Source: Streptomyces sp. MBT65 (GTDB lineage: Bacteria > Actinomycetota > Actinomycetes > Streptomycetales > Streptomycetaceae). Taken from it: 38,810 bases of DNA. Shown in pieces: positions 31,160 to 38,810 of the stretch. The translations under genes and the position numbers were made by a program. The number at the start of each line of letters is the position of its first letter. The stretch's first letter is position 1. The stretch spans positions 1-38,810 of the forward strand of contig NZ_JAENRY010000101.1 of the NCBI RefSeq assembly GCF_016612545.1. The letters run 5' to 3'. The notes under the pieces were generated by a model that was not told the DNA's origin, ran no database searches, and saw only the letters and a list, made by a program, of their open reading frames with translations.

Positions 31160-31579
31160 GGGTGACCGGTCTCCCCATCCGCTCCGCCTGGCGAACACCG
31201 GACCAACCGCGCCCCACCCGGCCCGCGGATGCGATCGCGGTCGCACCGGCCAGCTTCAACACCGTCAACAAGTGGGCCGCGGGGATCTCCGACAACCTCG
31301 CCCTGGGCATCCTGTGCGAAGCACCCGCCATGGGTGTACCGGCAGAGCCTGGAACGGCTGCGCGAGATGGGCGTCCTGATCGGGTCGTACGAGCCTCATC
31401 GGCCGAAGGCGGGCGGTGGGGCGGATCGGTATCGCTGGGAGGAAGTGCTGGAGCTGCTCGCCCCGAAGCTGCCCGCGATCAGGACGACCCCGAAAAGCCA
31501 ACAGCGCCCGAGCCGACCGAAGCCGACCCGAGCGCTGCACCGCAGGTCGGAAGGGATCTCCCCTCCCCCGCGCCCGTAG
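31160..31579 (+). pseudogene. broken flavoprotein (PPC-decarboxylase-like) gene
   Basis: Two frames hold consecutive parts of a flavoprotein of the phosphopantothenoylcysteine-decarboxylase fold. In one frame TGLPIRSAWRTPDQPRP, then ADAIAVAPASFNTVNKWAAGIS and LALGILCEA, which is the conserved FMN-binding core. From about 31320 another frame gives YRQSLERLREMGVLIGSYEPH and YRWEEVLELLAPKLP, the C-terminus. The N-terminus, and the segment that should join the two parts, are missing. So it has an N-terminal truncation, an internal deletion and a frameshift. Its stop codon overlaps the 3' end of tRNA-Lys. Confidence 0.75.
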
Positions 31580-31649
31580 ACCCTGTGGGACTCGAACCCA
31601 CAACCAATGGATTAAAAGTCCACTGCTCTGCCAATTGAGCTAAGGGTCC
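31577..31649 (-). tRNA. tRNA-Lys (anticodon TTT)
   Basis: A 73-nt cloverleaf on the minus strand. Acceptor 5' GGACCCT pairs with 3' AGGGTCT (first pair G-U). D-arm GCTCAATTGGCAGAGC, anticodon loop CTTTTAA with TTT, variable region TTGGT, T-arm GTGGGTTCGAGTCCCAC, discriminator A. CCA is not encoded. It reads lysine codons. The T-arm/acceptor end abuts a broken flavoprotein gene, a common spot for element integration, though no integrase is present here. Confidence 0.93.
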
Positions 31650-31683
31650 TCGCGATGTTGCCTCCCCGAGCATAGCGGGAGGT

Positions 31684-31718
31684 GGCCGTGTCTCCGATCG
31701 GGTATCGGGGACACGGCC
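31684..31718 (-). terminator. terminator of the permease gene
   Basis: Arms of 15 bp (31684-31698 and 31704-31718, outer sequence GGCCGTGTC/GACACGGCC) with one G-T pair and a 5-nt loop, 40 bp downstream of the permease stop. It also separates the permease from tRNA-Lys. Confidence 0.8.
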
Positions 31719-31758
31719 GTGCCGGACGTGGGGAACGAGGTCGGGCCGGTCCGGAGTG

Positions 31759-33318
31759 TTACGGATCTACCGGTTCGGGCGCCCCGGATCGTGCCGCCTC
31801 CCGTGCCTTCGTGCGGTCGTGTTCCGGGTTCAGGAACCAGTGTCGGGCCGAGGCGCCCCACCAGGCCGCCGCGAAGCCGAGCACGACCAGTACCGCCACC
31901 GGCGCGTAGTTGAAGGACTCCCAGGTGACCGGGGAGACCTGCGGCAGCATGAAGAGGACCGTGATCACGATCACCCACACCACCGACACCGTGCCGATCA
32001 GCCGCGACCACCGGCCCAGGTGCCACGGCCCGCGCTGGAAGTCGTCCCCCTTGCCCAGCCGCAGCAGCGTCGGGATGACGTACGCGATGTAGAGGCCGAT
32101 CACCGCGATGGACGTGACCGCCGCGTACGCCGTCACATTGATCAGGTAGGGGAGGCCGAGGACCAGCGCTCCGGCCGCCGCCAGCCATACCGCCGCGACC
32201 GGCGTCCGGGTGCGCGGGCTCACCGTGTGCCAGACCCTCGAGAACGGCAGCGCGCCGTCGCGTGAGAAGGCGTAGATCATGCGGCTGTTGGCCGTCACCG
32301 ACGCCATCCCGCAGAAGAGCTGCGCCCCGATCACCACCAACAACAGCAGCTTGCCCGCCGTCGCTCCCAGGGCGTCGAGCAGGATCTGCGCCGGGGGTGC
32401 GCCCGTCGGCGACGCCAGCTCGTCGCCGTACGACTGGATCGCGTACGTGAAGCCCAGGAGGAGCACGAAGCCGGCGATCCACGACGTCCAGATGGAGCGG
32501 ACGATGCCCTTCGGGCCGGCCGTGGACGCGTCGTGCGTCTCCTCCGTCATATGGGCGGAGGCGTCGTAGCCGGTGAAGGTGTACTGCGCCATCAGCAGGC
32601 CCAGCAGCACCACATAGACCCCGCTGCCCCAGCCCGTGTTGTTCACGAACTTCGTGAACACGAAACTCGTCGACTGGTGGTGGTCGGGGACGAAGGTCAG
32701 CGCGCCCACGATCACGCCTACGCCGAGCACGTGCCACCACACGCTCACGTTGTTCAGGATGGCGACGATCTTCACGCCGAAGGTGTTCAGCAGGCCGTGC
32801 AGGATCAGGATCGCCGCGAAGAGGAGGACCGTGCGGCCCGGCGTCACCTTGAAGTCGAACTGGAGGTTCAGGTACGCGCCCAGGAACGACGCCGCCCCGA
32901 AGTCGATGCCCGCGGTCACCGCGACCTGGCCGAGCACGTTGAACCAGCCCGTGAACCACGCCCAGGCCGCCGCGCTGCGCGGTGGCGCCAGGCGGTGGGC
33001 CCAGAAGTACAGACCCGCCGACGTCGGGTAGGCCGAACAGATCTCGGCCATCGACAGGCCGACGAACAGCGTCATCAGGCCTACGGCCACCCAGCCCCAG
33101 GTGATGACGGCCGGGCCGCCCGTGTTCATGCCGAACAGGTAGAGCGTCAGACAGCCCGACAGGACCGAGATGATCGTGAAGGAGACCGCGTAGTTGGAGA
33201 ACGCCGACATGCGGCGGGCGAGAACCTGCGTGTAGCCGAGTTGGGCAAGCCGTTCTTCGTCGGAGAGACCGGGGGGATCTCCCTTTGACAGCCCACTCGC
33301 TATGGCGTCATCTGTCAT
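31759..33318 (-). CDS. APC-family amino acid permease
   Basis: A 519-residue transporter with about 12 membrane helices. It starts LAQLGYTQVLARRMSAFSNYAVSFTIISVLSGCLTLY, the typical APC helix 1 with its unwound substrate-binding turn. Helix 3-like AEICSAYPTSAGLYFWAHRLAP and MAQYTFTGYDASAHMTEET (helix 6 region) are characteristic of the GABA/choline-type eukaryote-like permeases (ACT group). Import of an amino acid, GABA or polyamine with protons is expected. Substrate not certain. The ATG at 33318 is directly upstream of the conserved acidic N-terminus. It is monocistronic. Confidence 0.93.
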   Translation of the reverse strand: MTDDAIASGLSKGDPPGLSDEERLAQLGYTQVLARRMSAFSNYAVSFTIISVLSGCLTLYLFGMNTGGPAVITWGWVAVGLMTLFVGLSMAEICSAYPTSAGLYFWAHRLAPPRSAAAWAWFTGWFNVLGQVAVTAGIDFGAASFLGAYLNLQFDFKVTPGRTVLLFAAILILHGLLNTFGVKIVAILNNVSVWWHVLGVGVIVGALTFVPDHHQSTSFVFTKFVNNTGWGSGVYVVLLGLLMAQYTFTGYDASAHMTEETHDASTAGPKGIVRSIWTSWIAGFVLLLGFTYAIQSYGDELASPTGAPPAQILLDALGATAGKLLLLVVIGAQLFCGMASVTANSRMIYAFSRDGALPFSRVWHTVSPRTRTPVAAVWLAAAGALVLGLPYLINVTAYAAVTSIAVIGLYIAYVIPTLLRLGKGDDFQRGPWHLGRWSRLIGTVSVVWVIVITVLFMLPQVSPVTWESFNYAPVAVLVVLGFAAAWWGASARHWFLNPEHDRTKAREAARSGAPEPVDP

Positions 33319-33387
33319 GCCCCCAGCGATTCCCTCGCCGGGGGCGTGACATGCGCCACTTAAGGAATCGATAAGGACTCGATGTGG

Positions 33388-36162
33388 CTAAAAAATGCCC
33401 TTGTAGCTCTGCCAGCCGGTCGAGATCTTCGTGCGCGCCCCGAACGACCCCCTCCCGTCACCGCTGTTGCGGTACAGCACCCCGGCCGAGTCCCGCTCGA
33501 CCAGGTCCGCCTTCCCGTCCCCGGTGATGTCGCCGACCCCGACGACCGTGTCGTACGACCCGCCCCACGCGGTGAACAGCTTCACCCGCGCCCCGAACGT
33601 GCCTCTGCCGCTGCCGTAGTAGCGGTAGAGGTTGTTCGCCTTGTCCTGCGCCAGCAGGTCGCCGATGCCGTCGCCGTTCAGGTCACCGACGCCGACGACC
33701 TTCTTGTACGTCCTCCAGTCGGCGTACAGCTTCACGCGGGCCGACAGCTTGCCCGTGCTCGTCCCCTTGTAGAGGTAGACGGTGCCTGACGAGGCCCCCC
33801 GCGCGATCAGGTCGGGACGGCCGTCACCGCTGATGTCGCCGGGCGCGGTCAGCACGTCGTACTGGTTCCAGCCGCTCGTGCCGAGTGACGTGTACGGCGT
33901 GGAGGGCTTCAACGCCGCACCGCAGCCCGGCTTGTACAGGCGCAGGGCGCCGCTGCTCAGCCGGACCAGGACGTCGTTGCAGCGGTCGCCGCTCAGGTCG
34001 CCGAAGGGGACCGCCTTGACGCTCGTCGCCCACCCGCTGCCGCTGACCTTTCCGGCGAACGTGCCCGTGCCCGTGCCCTGTTGGAAGGCCAGTGTCCCCG
34101 AGGAGTCGAGGGTGAGCAGGTCGGCGATGCCGTCCCGGCCGGCGTGGTCCCGCCGCACCGGGGCGGCCGGGGTCCCGCCGGTCAGGAGGTGGATGCGCTC
34201 CCCGGAGTCCACGTAGGCCACACGGTCGGTGTACGGGTCCAGCGTCCAGCGGATACGGCGGTCCGAGCCGCCGACGCGCTCGTCGAGGTTCGGTGTCGCG
34301 GGCAGGTCGGCCACATCGGCGGTGACCGCCTTGCCGGAGGTGACGTCCGTGCGGACCAGCTTGCCGCGGGCGGTGTCGTGCCGGACCAGATAGCCGTCGG
34401 CCAGGAGGGCGTCGCCGGCCGGCACGGCCACCGAGCGTCCGCGGGAGCGGTCGAACACTCCCGTCTTCCCCTGGGTCGCGCAGGTCCAGTAGATCCAACG
34501 GGCGTAGACCTGAAGCTCGTTGGGCGTGCAGGCGGAGCCGGTGTTGACGTCCACGGCCGGTGCGGTGGAGCCGAGCCGGGTCATCGTCAGATGTCCGGCG
34601 GTGGACGCGGTGGTCCACAGTTGGCCGTCCCGGAGCGTGGCCGTGGTCGCCGTGCGGGTGGCGACGACCTGGTGGTGCGTCCAGTCGTAGACGTACTGCT
34701 TGTGCACGGTTCCGGAGATCACTGTGTACGGGCCGTCCGCCGTCACCACCTGGGCGCCTTCGAAGGAGACGCTGTCCGTCAGGCCGGAGGACGTGCGGTG
34801 GTGGACCGTTCCGGGCGCGTCGGGGCCGTCGTCGTAGACGACGGATCCGTCCGTCAGGCCGAAGGGGCGGTTGCAGGCGTACGCGGCACCGCACTGCTTG
34901 ACCCAGCCGCCGGCCTGGCGCACCGGGCCGACCTGTGGTGGTGAACCCGCCGAGACCGTACGCGAGTTCCACATGACGTCGTACGACGGCGACGCGGTCT
35001 GATCGGTGTACGTGAGCGTGCCGCCGGCCAGGCTCAGCCCGTCGACGGGCGCGGGCACCGGTGGCAGGTCGATGATCTCCCGGGCCACCACCTCGCCCTC
35101 GGGTGATTCGGTGAGCCGCCGCACGCCCCAGTCCTGCGGGTCCGTGCCCGCCTCGGCGATGAGCGAGCCGTCGGGCGCCTCCCGGAGGTAACCGTTCGTC
35201 GCGGGGAACAGCTGCCGCCATGTGCCCCCGGTCAGCGGCATCGTCAGCAGCTCACCAGACGCGCCGTCGACCGCCACCACCTGGTCCCCGACGACGGAGA
35301 GCGAGACCTTGCCGACCGTGGGAGCGCCGGGGACCTGGGTCACCGGACCGCCCACGTCGTCCCGGCGCACCAGACGGGCGCCGGCCCCCGGGTACCACCA
35401 GCCGACGTAGTCGTGGCTGAGGAAGGGAACCCTGGCGGACGTGGCCGGGTACGGGTCGAAGATCTTGGTGAGGGTGCCGTCCCGGACGTCGACGAGCACG
35501 AGCTGGTCGAGGAAGACCGTGGGGTCGTCCGTGGGCATGCGGTAGCGCAGCAGCAGGGAGCGGGCGTCCTTGGCGCTCACGGCCAGGATCTTCGCGCCCT
35601 CGGGGAAGCCCGTCACCGGTTCGTCGGAGGTGCCGCCGTCGGCCGTCGGCCTGAGCAGGTGCAGCGAGCGCACGTTGGCAAGGGAGCCCTCGTACGCGAC
35701 GACCGTCACGCCCGCCGTACCGGCCCACCTCAGACCGGTGGGCAGGGTGACCGTGCCCCGGTCCGTGCCCGTGCCGATGTCGTGGAACCGGACGACGTAC
35801 GGGGTCCCCGTGGTCAGTTCGTACGCCGTGTCGGACTGCGCCAGTCCGAGGGGGCCCTGGATGCCGTCCCACTGGGCAAGCTCGGTCAGGTCCCGGGACT
35901 GTCCCGTCGCGTAGTCGGTCCACTGCTGGTGAGCGGTGCCCTCCGGCTGCGAGAGCAGACCGGTGTCACCGTAGCCCTCCAGCACGGCGTTGCGCGGGTA
36001 GGTCCTGATCGCGGAGGGCAGCACGGTCTCAGCCGCCGCACCGGCGGCCGCGGCCGTCCCCTCCGCCCCGGCTACCCCCAGTGAACCCGCCGCGAGCGCG
36101 AGAACGGCGACCAGCACCGCACCCCCGAGCCCTCGGCGCCGTACGCATGTGCGGCCCTTCAC
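33388..36162 (-). CDS. secreted FG-GAP/VCBS repeat protein
   Basis: A 924-residue exported protein. Signal peptide: basic start MKGRTCVRRRGLGG, hydrophobic core AVLVAVLALAAGSLG, then cleavage near an Ala-rich AGAEG. Residues about 60-640 form a beta-propeller-like region without a named motif. The last 260 residues hold about five FG-GAP/VCBS repeats of the form DLNGDGIGDLLAQD (DHAGRDG, DLSGDRC, DISGDGR, DLNGDGI, DITGDGK), which bind calcium in integrin-like propellers. The first two lack acidic positions. It probably acts at the cell surface in carbohydrate or protein binding; no enzymatic domain is seen. Confidence 0.88.
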   Translation of the reverse strand: MKGRTCVRRRGLGGAVLVAVLALAAGSLGVAGAEGTAAAAGAAAETVLPSAIRTYPRNAVLEGYGDTGLLSQPEGTAHQQWTDYATGQSRDLTELAQWDGIQGPLGLAQSDTAYELTTGTPYVVRFHDIGTGTDRGTVTLPTGLRWAGTAGVTVVAYEGSLANVRSLHLLRPTADGGTSDEPVTGFPEGAKILAVSAKDARSLLLRYRMPTDDPTVFLDQLVLVDVRDGTLTKIFDPYPATSARVPFLSHDYVGWWYPGAGARLVRRDDVGGPVTQVPGAPTVGKVSLSVVGDQVVAVDGASGELLTMPLTGGTWRQLFPATNGYLREAPDGSLIAEAGTDPQDWGVRRLTESPEGEVVAREIIDLPPVPAPVDGLSLAGGTLTYTDQTASPSYDVMWNSRTVSAGSPPQVGPVRQAGGWVKQCGAAYACNRPFGLTDGSVVYDDGPDAPGTVHHRTSSGLTDSVSFEGAQVVTADGPYTVISGTVHKQYVYDWTHHQVVATRTATTATLRDGQLWTTASTAGHLTMTRLGSTAPAVDVNTGSACTPNELQVYARWIYWTCATQGKTGVFDRSRGRSVAVPAGDALLADGYLVRHDTARGKLVRTDVTSGKAVTADVADLPATPNLDERVGGSDRRIRWTLDPYTDRVAYVDSGERIHLLTGGTPAAPVRRDHAGRDGIADLLTLDSSGTLAFQQGTGTGTFAGKVSGSGWATSVKAVPFGDLSGDRCNDVLVRLSSGALRLYKPGCGAALKPSTPYTSLGTSGWNQYDVLTAPGDISGDGRPDLIARGASSGTVYLYKGTSTGKLSARVKLYADWRTYKKVVGVGDLNGDGIGDLLAQDKANNLYRYYGSGRGTFGARVKLFTAWGGSYDTVVGVGDITGDGKADLVERDSAGVLYRNSGDGRGSFGARTKISTGWQSYKGIF

Positions 36163-36299
36163 GGAACCCCCCGGCCCCTCGTCCCACGCCTGTGAATGAA
36201 ATGTGCATGCCCTAAGAGGGCCACGGGAGCGTACCAGTGCGGGCGGCGGCTGATCACCGGAATTCCAGGCGCCGTCCAGCCAGGGAGGGGGGACGGAGA

Positions 36300-36331
36300 A
36301 GGGCCCGCACGACGTGAGTCGTACGGGCCCT
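36300..36331 (-). terminator. terminator downstream of the DEAD-box gene
   Basis: Arms AGGGCCCG.ACGAC and GTCGT.CGGGCCCT, 14 positions with one mismatch, around GTGA, 15 bp past the helicase stop. Confidence 0.75.
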
Positions 36332-36346
36332 CGAACCTACTCGGCG

Positions 36347-38509
36347 TCAGCCGTTGCGCTTCCAGCGCGGCTTGTCGTCGCGGCGGCCGAAGGTACCGGT
36401 GCCGGTACCCGTGCCGGTCGTGCCGCGGTGGCCGGACGGACGGTCGTGGCCGCCGGCGCGGAAGCCCGGGCGGTCGCCCTGGCGGTCACGGTTGAACGGG
36501 CGGTCGCTGCCCCGGTGACCGGTCGCGGGACGGTCGTCGCGACGGAAGCCGCCACGGTCACCGCCCGTCGGACGGTCGTCCCGGCGGAAGCCACCGGACG
36601 CGGCCGGACGCTCGTCACGCCGGTCGAAGGAACGACCACCGCGGTCACCACCGGACGGACGGTCATCGCGGCGGAAACCACCGGACGGACGCTCGTCACG
36701 CCGGTCGAAAGAGCGGCCACCACGGTCGCCGCCCGACGGACGGTCGTCCCGACGGAAACCACCCGAGGGACGCTCGTCACGACGCTCGAAAGAACGGCCG
36801 CCACGGTCGTCGCGTCGGTCGTTGCCACCGCGGTCGTCGCGGCGGAAGCCGCCCGACGGACGGTCGTCCCGACGCTCGAAGGAACGGCCACCACGGTCGT
36901 TGCCACCGCGGTCGTCCCGACGGAACCCGCCCGACGGGCGGTCGTCACGACGGTCACGGCGCTCGTAGTTGCCCCGCTCGTCACGCTGCTGGCGCGGACG
37001 GTCGTACGAGGACTCCTCGCGCACCGGCGCCTCGGCGACCGGCTGCTCGGCGGCCGCGGCCTCGACCACGGCGGCGGCCTCGGCGACCGCGGTCTCCGGG
37101 TCGTCGCCCCGCTCGCGCGCGGCACGGGCGATCAGGCGGTCGGACTCCTCGCGCAGCTCGGCGGCGCGGCGCGTGGCCCGCTCCAGCTCCTTGGTGAGCT
37201 GGACGACCTCGCGCTCGGCCTGCTGCGCGGCGTCGCCCGCCGACTGGGCCTGGACCTCGGTCATCGAACGGGCGCCGGTGATCTCGGCGACCTCGGGCTC
37301 GAAGGCCGTACCGGTGTTGATGATGTGACGCCCGGCGTCGACGCCCGCGTCCTCCATCAGCCGGAAGATCTGGCGGCGCTGGTGCGGCAGGGAGAGGGAG
37401 ACGACGGTTCCGGTACGACCGGCACGGGCCGTACGACCGGCGCGGTGCAGGTAGTCCTTGTGGTCGCCGGCCGGGTCCACGTTCAGGACCAGGTCGATGC
37501 CGTCGACGTGGATACCGCGGGCGGCCACGTCGGTCGCGACCAGCGCGTTGACGTAACCCTCCTTGAAGTCCGCCAGCGTCCGCGTACGGGCGCCCTGCGT
37601 CATACCGCCGTGCAGCGCGTCGGCCTTCACACCGGCGTCGCGCAGCTGCTCGGCGATACGGTCGGCGCCGAGCTGGGTGCGGACGAAGATGATCGTGCGG
37701 CCCTTGCGGGAGGCGATCGCGGCGGTGACCGGCGCCTTGTCCTTGGGCTTCACGATGAGGATGTGGTGGGACATCGTCGTGACGTTGCCCTGCGCGCTGT
37801 CGACCTCGTGCGTGACCTGGTCCTTGAGGTAGCGCTTGACCAGCGTGGAGATCTCGTTCTCCATCGTCGCCGAGAACAGCATGCGCTGGCCGCCGGCCGG
37901 GATCTGGTCGAGCAGCTCGGTGACCTCGGGCAGGAAGCCCAGGTCGGACATCTGGTCGGCCTCGTCGAGTACGGCGATCCGCACGTCCTCGAGGGAGCAG
38001 GCGCCGCGGTTGATGATGTCGCGGAGGCGGCCCGGGGTGGCGACGAGGACGTCCACGCCGCGCTCGAGGGCGTAGATCTGGTTGCCCATCGACGTACCGC
38101 CGCAGACGACCTTCATCTTCAGGCCGAGGACGTCGCCGTAGGGCTGGAGCGCGTCGGCGACCTGCATCGCCAGCTCGCGGGTCGGGGTGAGGATGATGCC
38201 CCGCGGACGCTTCTTCTCGGTGCGGCCGCCGGACAGCGTCGCCAGCAGCGGCAGACCGAACGAGAGGGTCTTGCCGGAGCCGGTACGGCCACGGCCGAGG
38301 ATGTCCTTGCCGGCCAGGGCGTCCGGGATGGTCGCCGCCTGGATCGGGAAGGGGGCTGTCACGCCGTTCTGCGCGAGCTTGCGCACGATGCCCTCGGGGA
38401 GACCGAGGGACGCGAACGTCACCTCGGGAGCCTCCGCGGCAGCGTCTACGGCCGTCTCGGTGCCCTCGTTCTCGGGCATGACGACGTGATCAGTACTGGA
38501 AATGGACAT
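36347..38509 (-). CDS. DEAD-box RNA helicase with long RGG/RDD tail
   Basis: A 720-residue helicase. Motifs in order: Q-motif FPIQ (about 54-57), GRTGSGKT (74-81), PTREL (109-113), TPGR (158-161), DEAD (182-185), SAT (213-215), TDVAARG (326-332), HRAGRTARAGR (355-365). A helical segment (about 420-470) is followed by a disordered tail from about 500 to 720 with repeats FRRDDRPSGGDRGGRSFERRDERPSGG-like (about 27 residues), rich in Arg, Gly and Asp. Such tails drive RNA binding and condensate formation. ATG at 38509, with a 220-bp leader upstream. It probably acts in RNA unwinding at low temperature or in ribosome assembly. Confidence 0.95.
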   Translation of the reverse strand: MSISSTDHVVMPENEGTETAVDAAAEAPEVTFASLGLPEGIVRKLAQNGVTAPFPIQAATIPDALAGKDILGRGRTGSGKTLSFGLPLLATLSGGRTEKKRPRGIILTPTRELAMQVADALQPYGDVLGLKMKVVCGGTSMGNQIYALERGVDVLVATPGRLRDIINRGACSLEDVRIAVLDEADQMSDLGFLPEVTELLDQIPAGGQRMLFSATMENEISTLVKRYLKDQVTHEVDSAQGNVTTMSHHILIVKPKDKAPVTAAIASRKGRTIIFVRTQLGADRIAEQLRDAGVKADALHGGMTQGARTRTLADFKEGYVNALVATDVAARGIHVDGIDLVLNVDPAGDHKDYLHRAGRTARAGRTGTVVSLSLPHQRRQIFRLMEDAGVDAGRHIINTGTAFEPEVAEITGARSMTEVQAQSAGDAAQQAEREVVQLTKELERATRRAAELREESDRLIARAARERGDDPETAVAEAAAVVEAAAAEQPVAEAPVREESSYDRPRQQRDERGNYERRDRRDDRPSGGFRRDDRGGNDRGGRSFERRDDRPSGGFRRDDRGGNDRRDDRGGRSFERRDERPSGGFRRDDRPSGGDRGGRSFDRRDERPSGGFRRDDRPSGGDRGGRSFDRRDERPAASGGFRRDDRPTGGDRGGFRRDDRPATGHRGSDRPFNRDRQGDRPGFRAGGHDRPSGHRGTTGTGTGTGTFGRRDDKPRWKRNG
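36400..37010. repeat. coding tandem repeat of the helicase tail
   Basis: The tail is encoded by tandem copies of an about 81-bp unit (27 codons) with internal duplications, so the antisense frames are also open and repetitive. The number of units is expected to vary between strains. Confidence 0.75.
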
Positions 38510-38729
38510 GCGAATGCGAAACCTTCCGGAGTATCCGTCGGCACGCGCCCGTCAACTCCGTGATTCGCTATCGACCGCCTCAATGCGGTCCGCCACGGCA
38601 AGGGAGAGTACGCGCCACACGGCGCGCTCTACAGTGGCGCCGGGCAATGGGATCAAACGATCTACCACCTTACGCACCCACCACCCCCCAACGCAAACCG
38701 TCCCTCATTGACCTGCGTCACACCCGCCG
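38510..38729. promoter_or_regulatory. leader and promoter region of the helicase gene
   Basis: A 220-bp gap between the helicase start and the next stop codon. The minus strand should hold its promoter and a possible long leader. I see a TTGATC at about 38653 but no convincing -10. No gene is visible. Confidence 0.35.
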
Positions 38730-38810
38730 CTACGCCGGAGACCCGGCCGCCGGCGCCGGCTCACGGTCCACCAGCTGCGGTACGGGGTCCTCGTGGGCCG
38801 AGGACGAGGG
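38730..38810 (-). CDS. C-terminal end of a further gene, cut by the window edge
   Basis: On the minus strand a frame runs in from the right edge and reads SSSAHEDPVPQLVDREPAPAAGSPA before a TAG at 38730-38732. Its low-complexity Pro/Ala/Glu composition suits a disordered protein tail, but 26 residues are too few to name it. It would be transcribed in the same direction as the helicase. Confidence 0.4.
   Translation of the reverse strand, partial: PSSSAHEDPVPQLVDREPAPAAGSPA

Noticed and set aside
31577..33318. Integrated prophage or mobile island at tRNA-Lys.
   Set aside because: No integrase, excisionase, phage gene or second tRNA end is seen in the window; only a scar-like remnant is supported.
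36314..38563. Long antisense frame over the DEAD-box gene.
   Set aside because: It mirrors the repeated tail and helicase codons; the helicase has every family motif in the opposite strand.

Overview
The window is about 38.8 kb of very GC-rich actinobacterial chromosome. Genes show strong third-position G/C bias, GTG starts and start/stop overlaps are common, and there are several GAF/ANTAR, STAS and RsbW-like proteins. All of this points to Streptomyces or a close relative. I see no phage, plasmid or complete transposon genes, so it looks like a chromosomal region of mixed core and accessory content.

Layout. (1) 0-1.3 kb: a secreted alginate-lyase-family lipoprotein, then 0.4 kb of short imperfect tandem repeats that encode GNRA-type hairpins. 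(2) 1.8-6.8 kb: a riboflavin-like module. It holds a domain-swapped RibD-like reductase/deaminase, a divergent MarR regulator with an apparently leaderless promoter, a RibA-type GTP cyclohydrolase II with MarR-like inverted repeats at its promoter, and an MMPL exporter. (3) 6.9-11 kb: an SGNH lipase, a PurO-like IMP cyclohydrolase homologue, and a minus-strand operon of Nudix hydrolase, FMN reductase and leucine-rich-repeat protein. (4) 11.1-17.4 kb: an ANTAR/STAS cluster. A cassette STAS - GNAT - GAF/ANTAR occurs twice on the minus strand with 4-bp overlaps at the STAS/GNAT junctions. The two cassettes have equal-length STAS proteins, equal-length GAF/ANTAR proteins and similar leaders. A third GAF/ANTAR protein and an ANTAR-only protein lie beside them. 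(5) 17.6-20.7 kb: CPBP protease, NarL-type histidine kinase and response regulator in one operon. (6) 20.9-25 kb: a TetR/alpha-beta-hydrolase divergent pair around a clear operator, a DUF1206 membrane protein, and a cardiolipin-synthase-like PLD protein. (7) 25.3-29.3 kb: a stress-type group of MerR-like regulator, RsbW-like kinase, decayed CsbD gene, tiny hydrophobic protein, PRC-barrel protein and SigB-family sigma factor. (8) 29.3-38.8 kb: an FAD monooxygenase, a broken flavoprotein gene abutting tRNA-Lys(TTT), an APC permease, a large secreted FG-GAP repeat protein and a DEAD-box RNA helicase with a long RGG/RDD tail. The end of one more gene runs off the right edge.

The strongest candidates for something undescribed are the duplicated STAS-GNAT-GAF/ANTAR cassette, in which one STAS copy has lost the phosphorylatable serine, and the MarR-controlled GTP cyclohydrolase II / inverted RibD module. 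All calls come from reading the sequence by eye. No database search, folding or alignment program was run.
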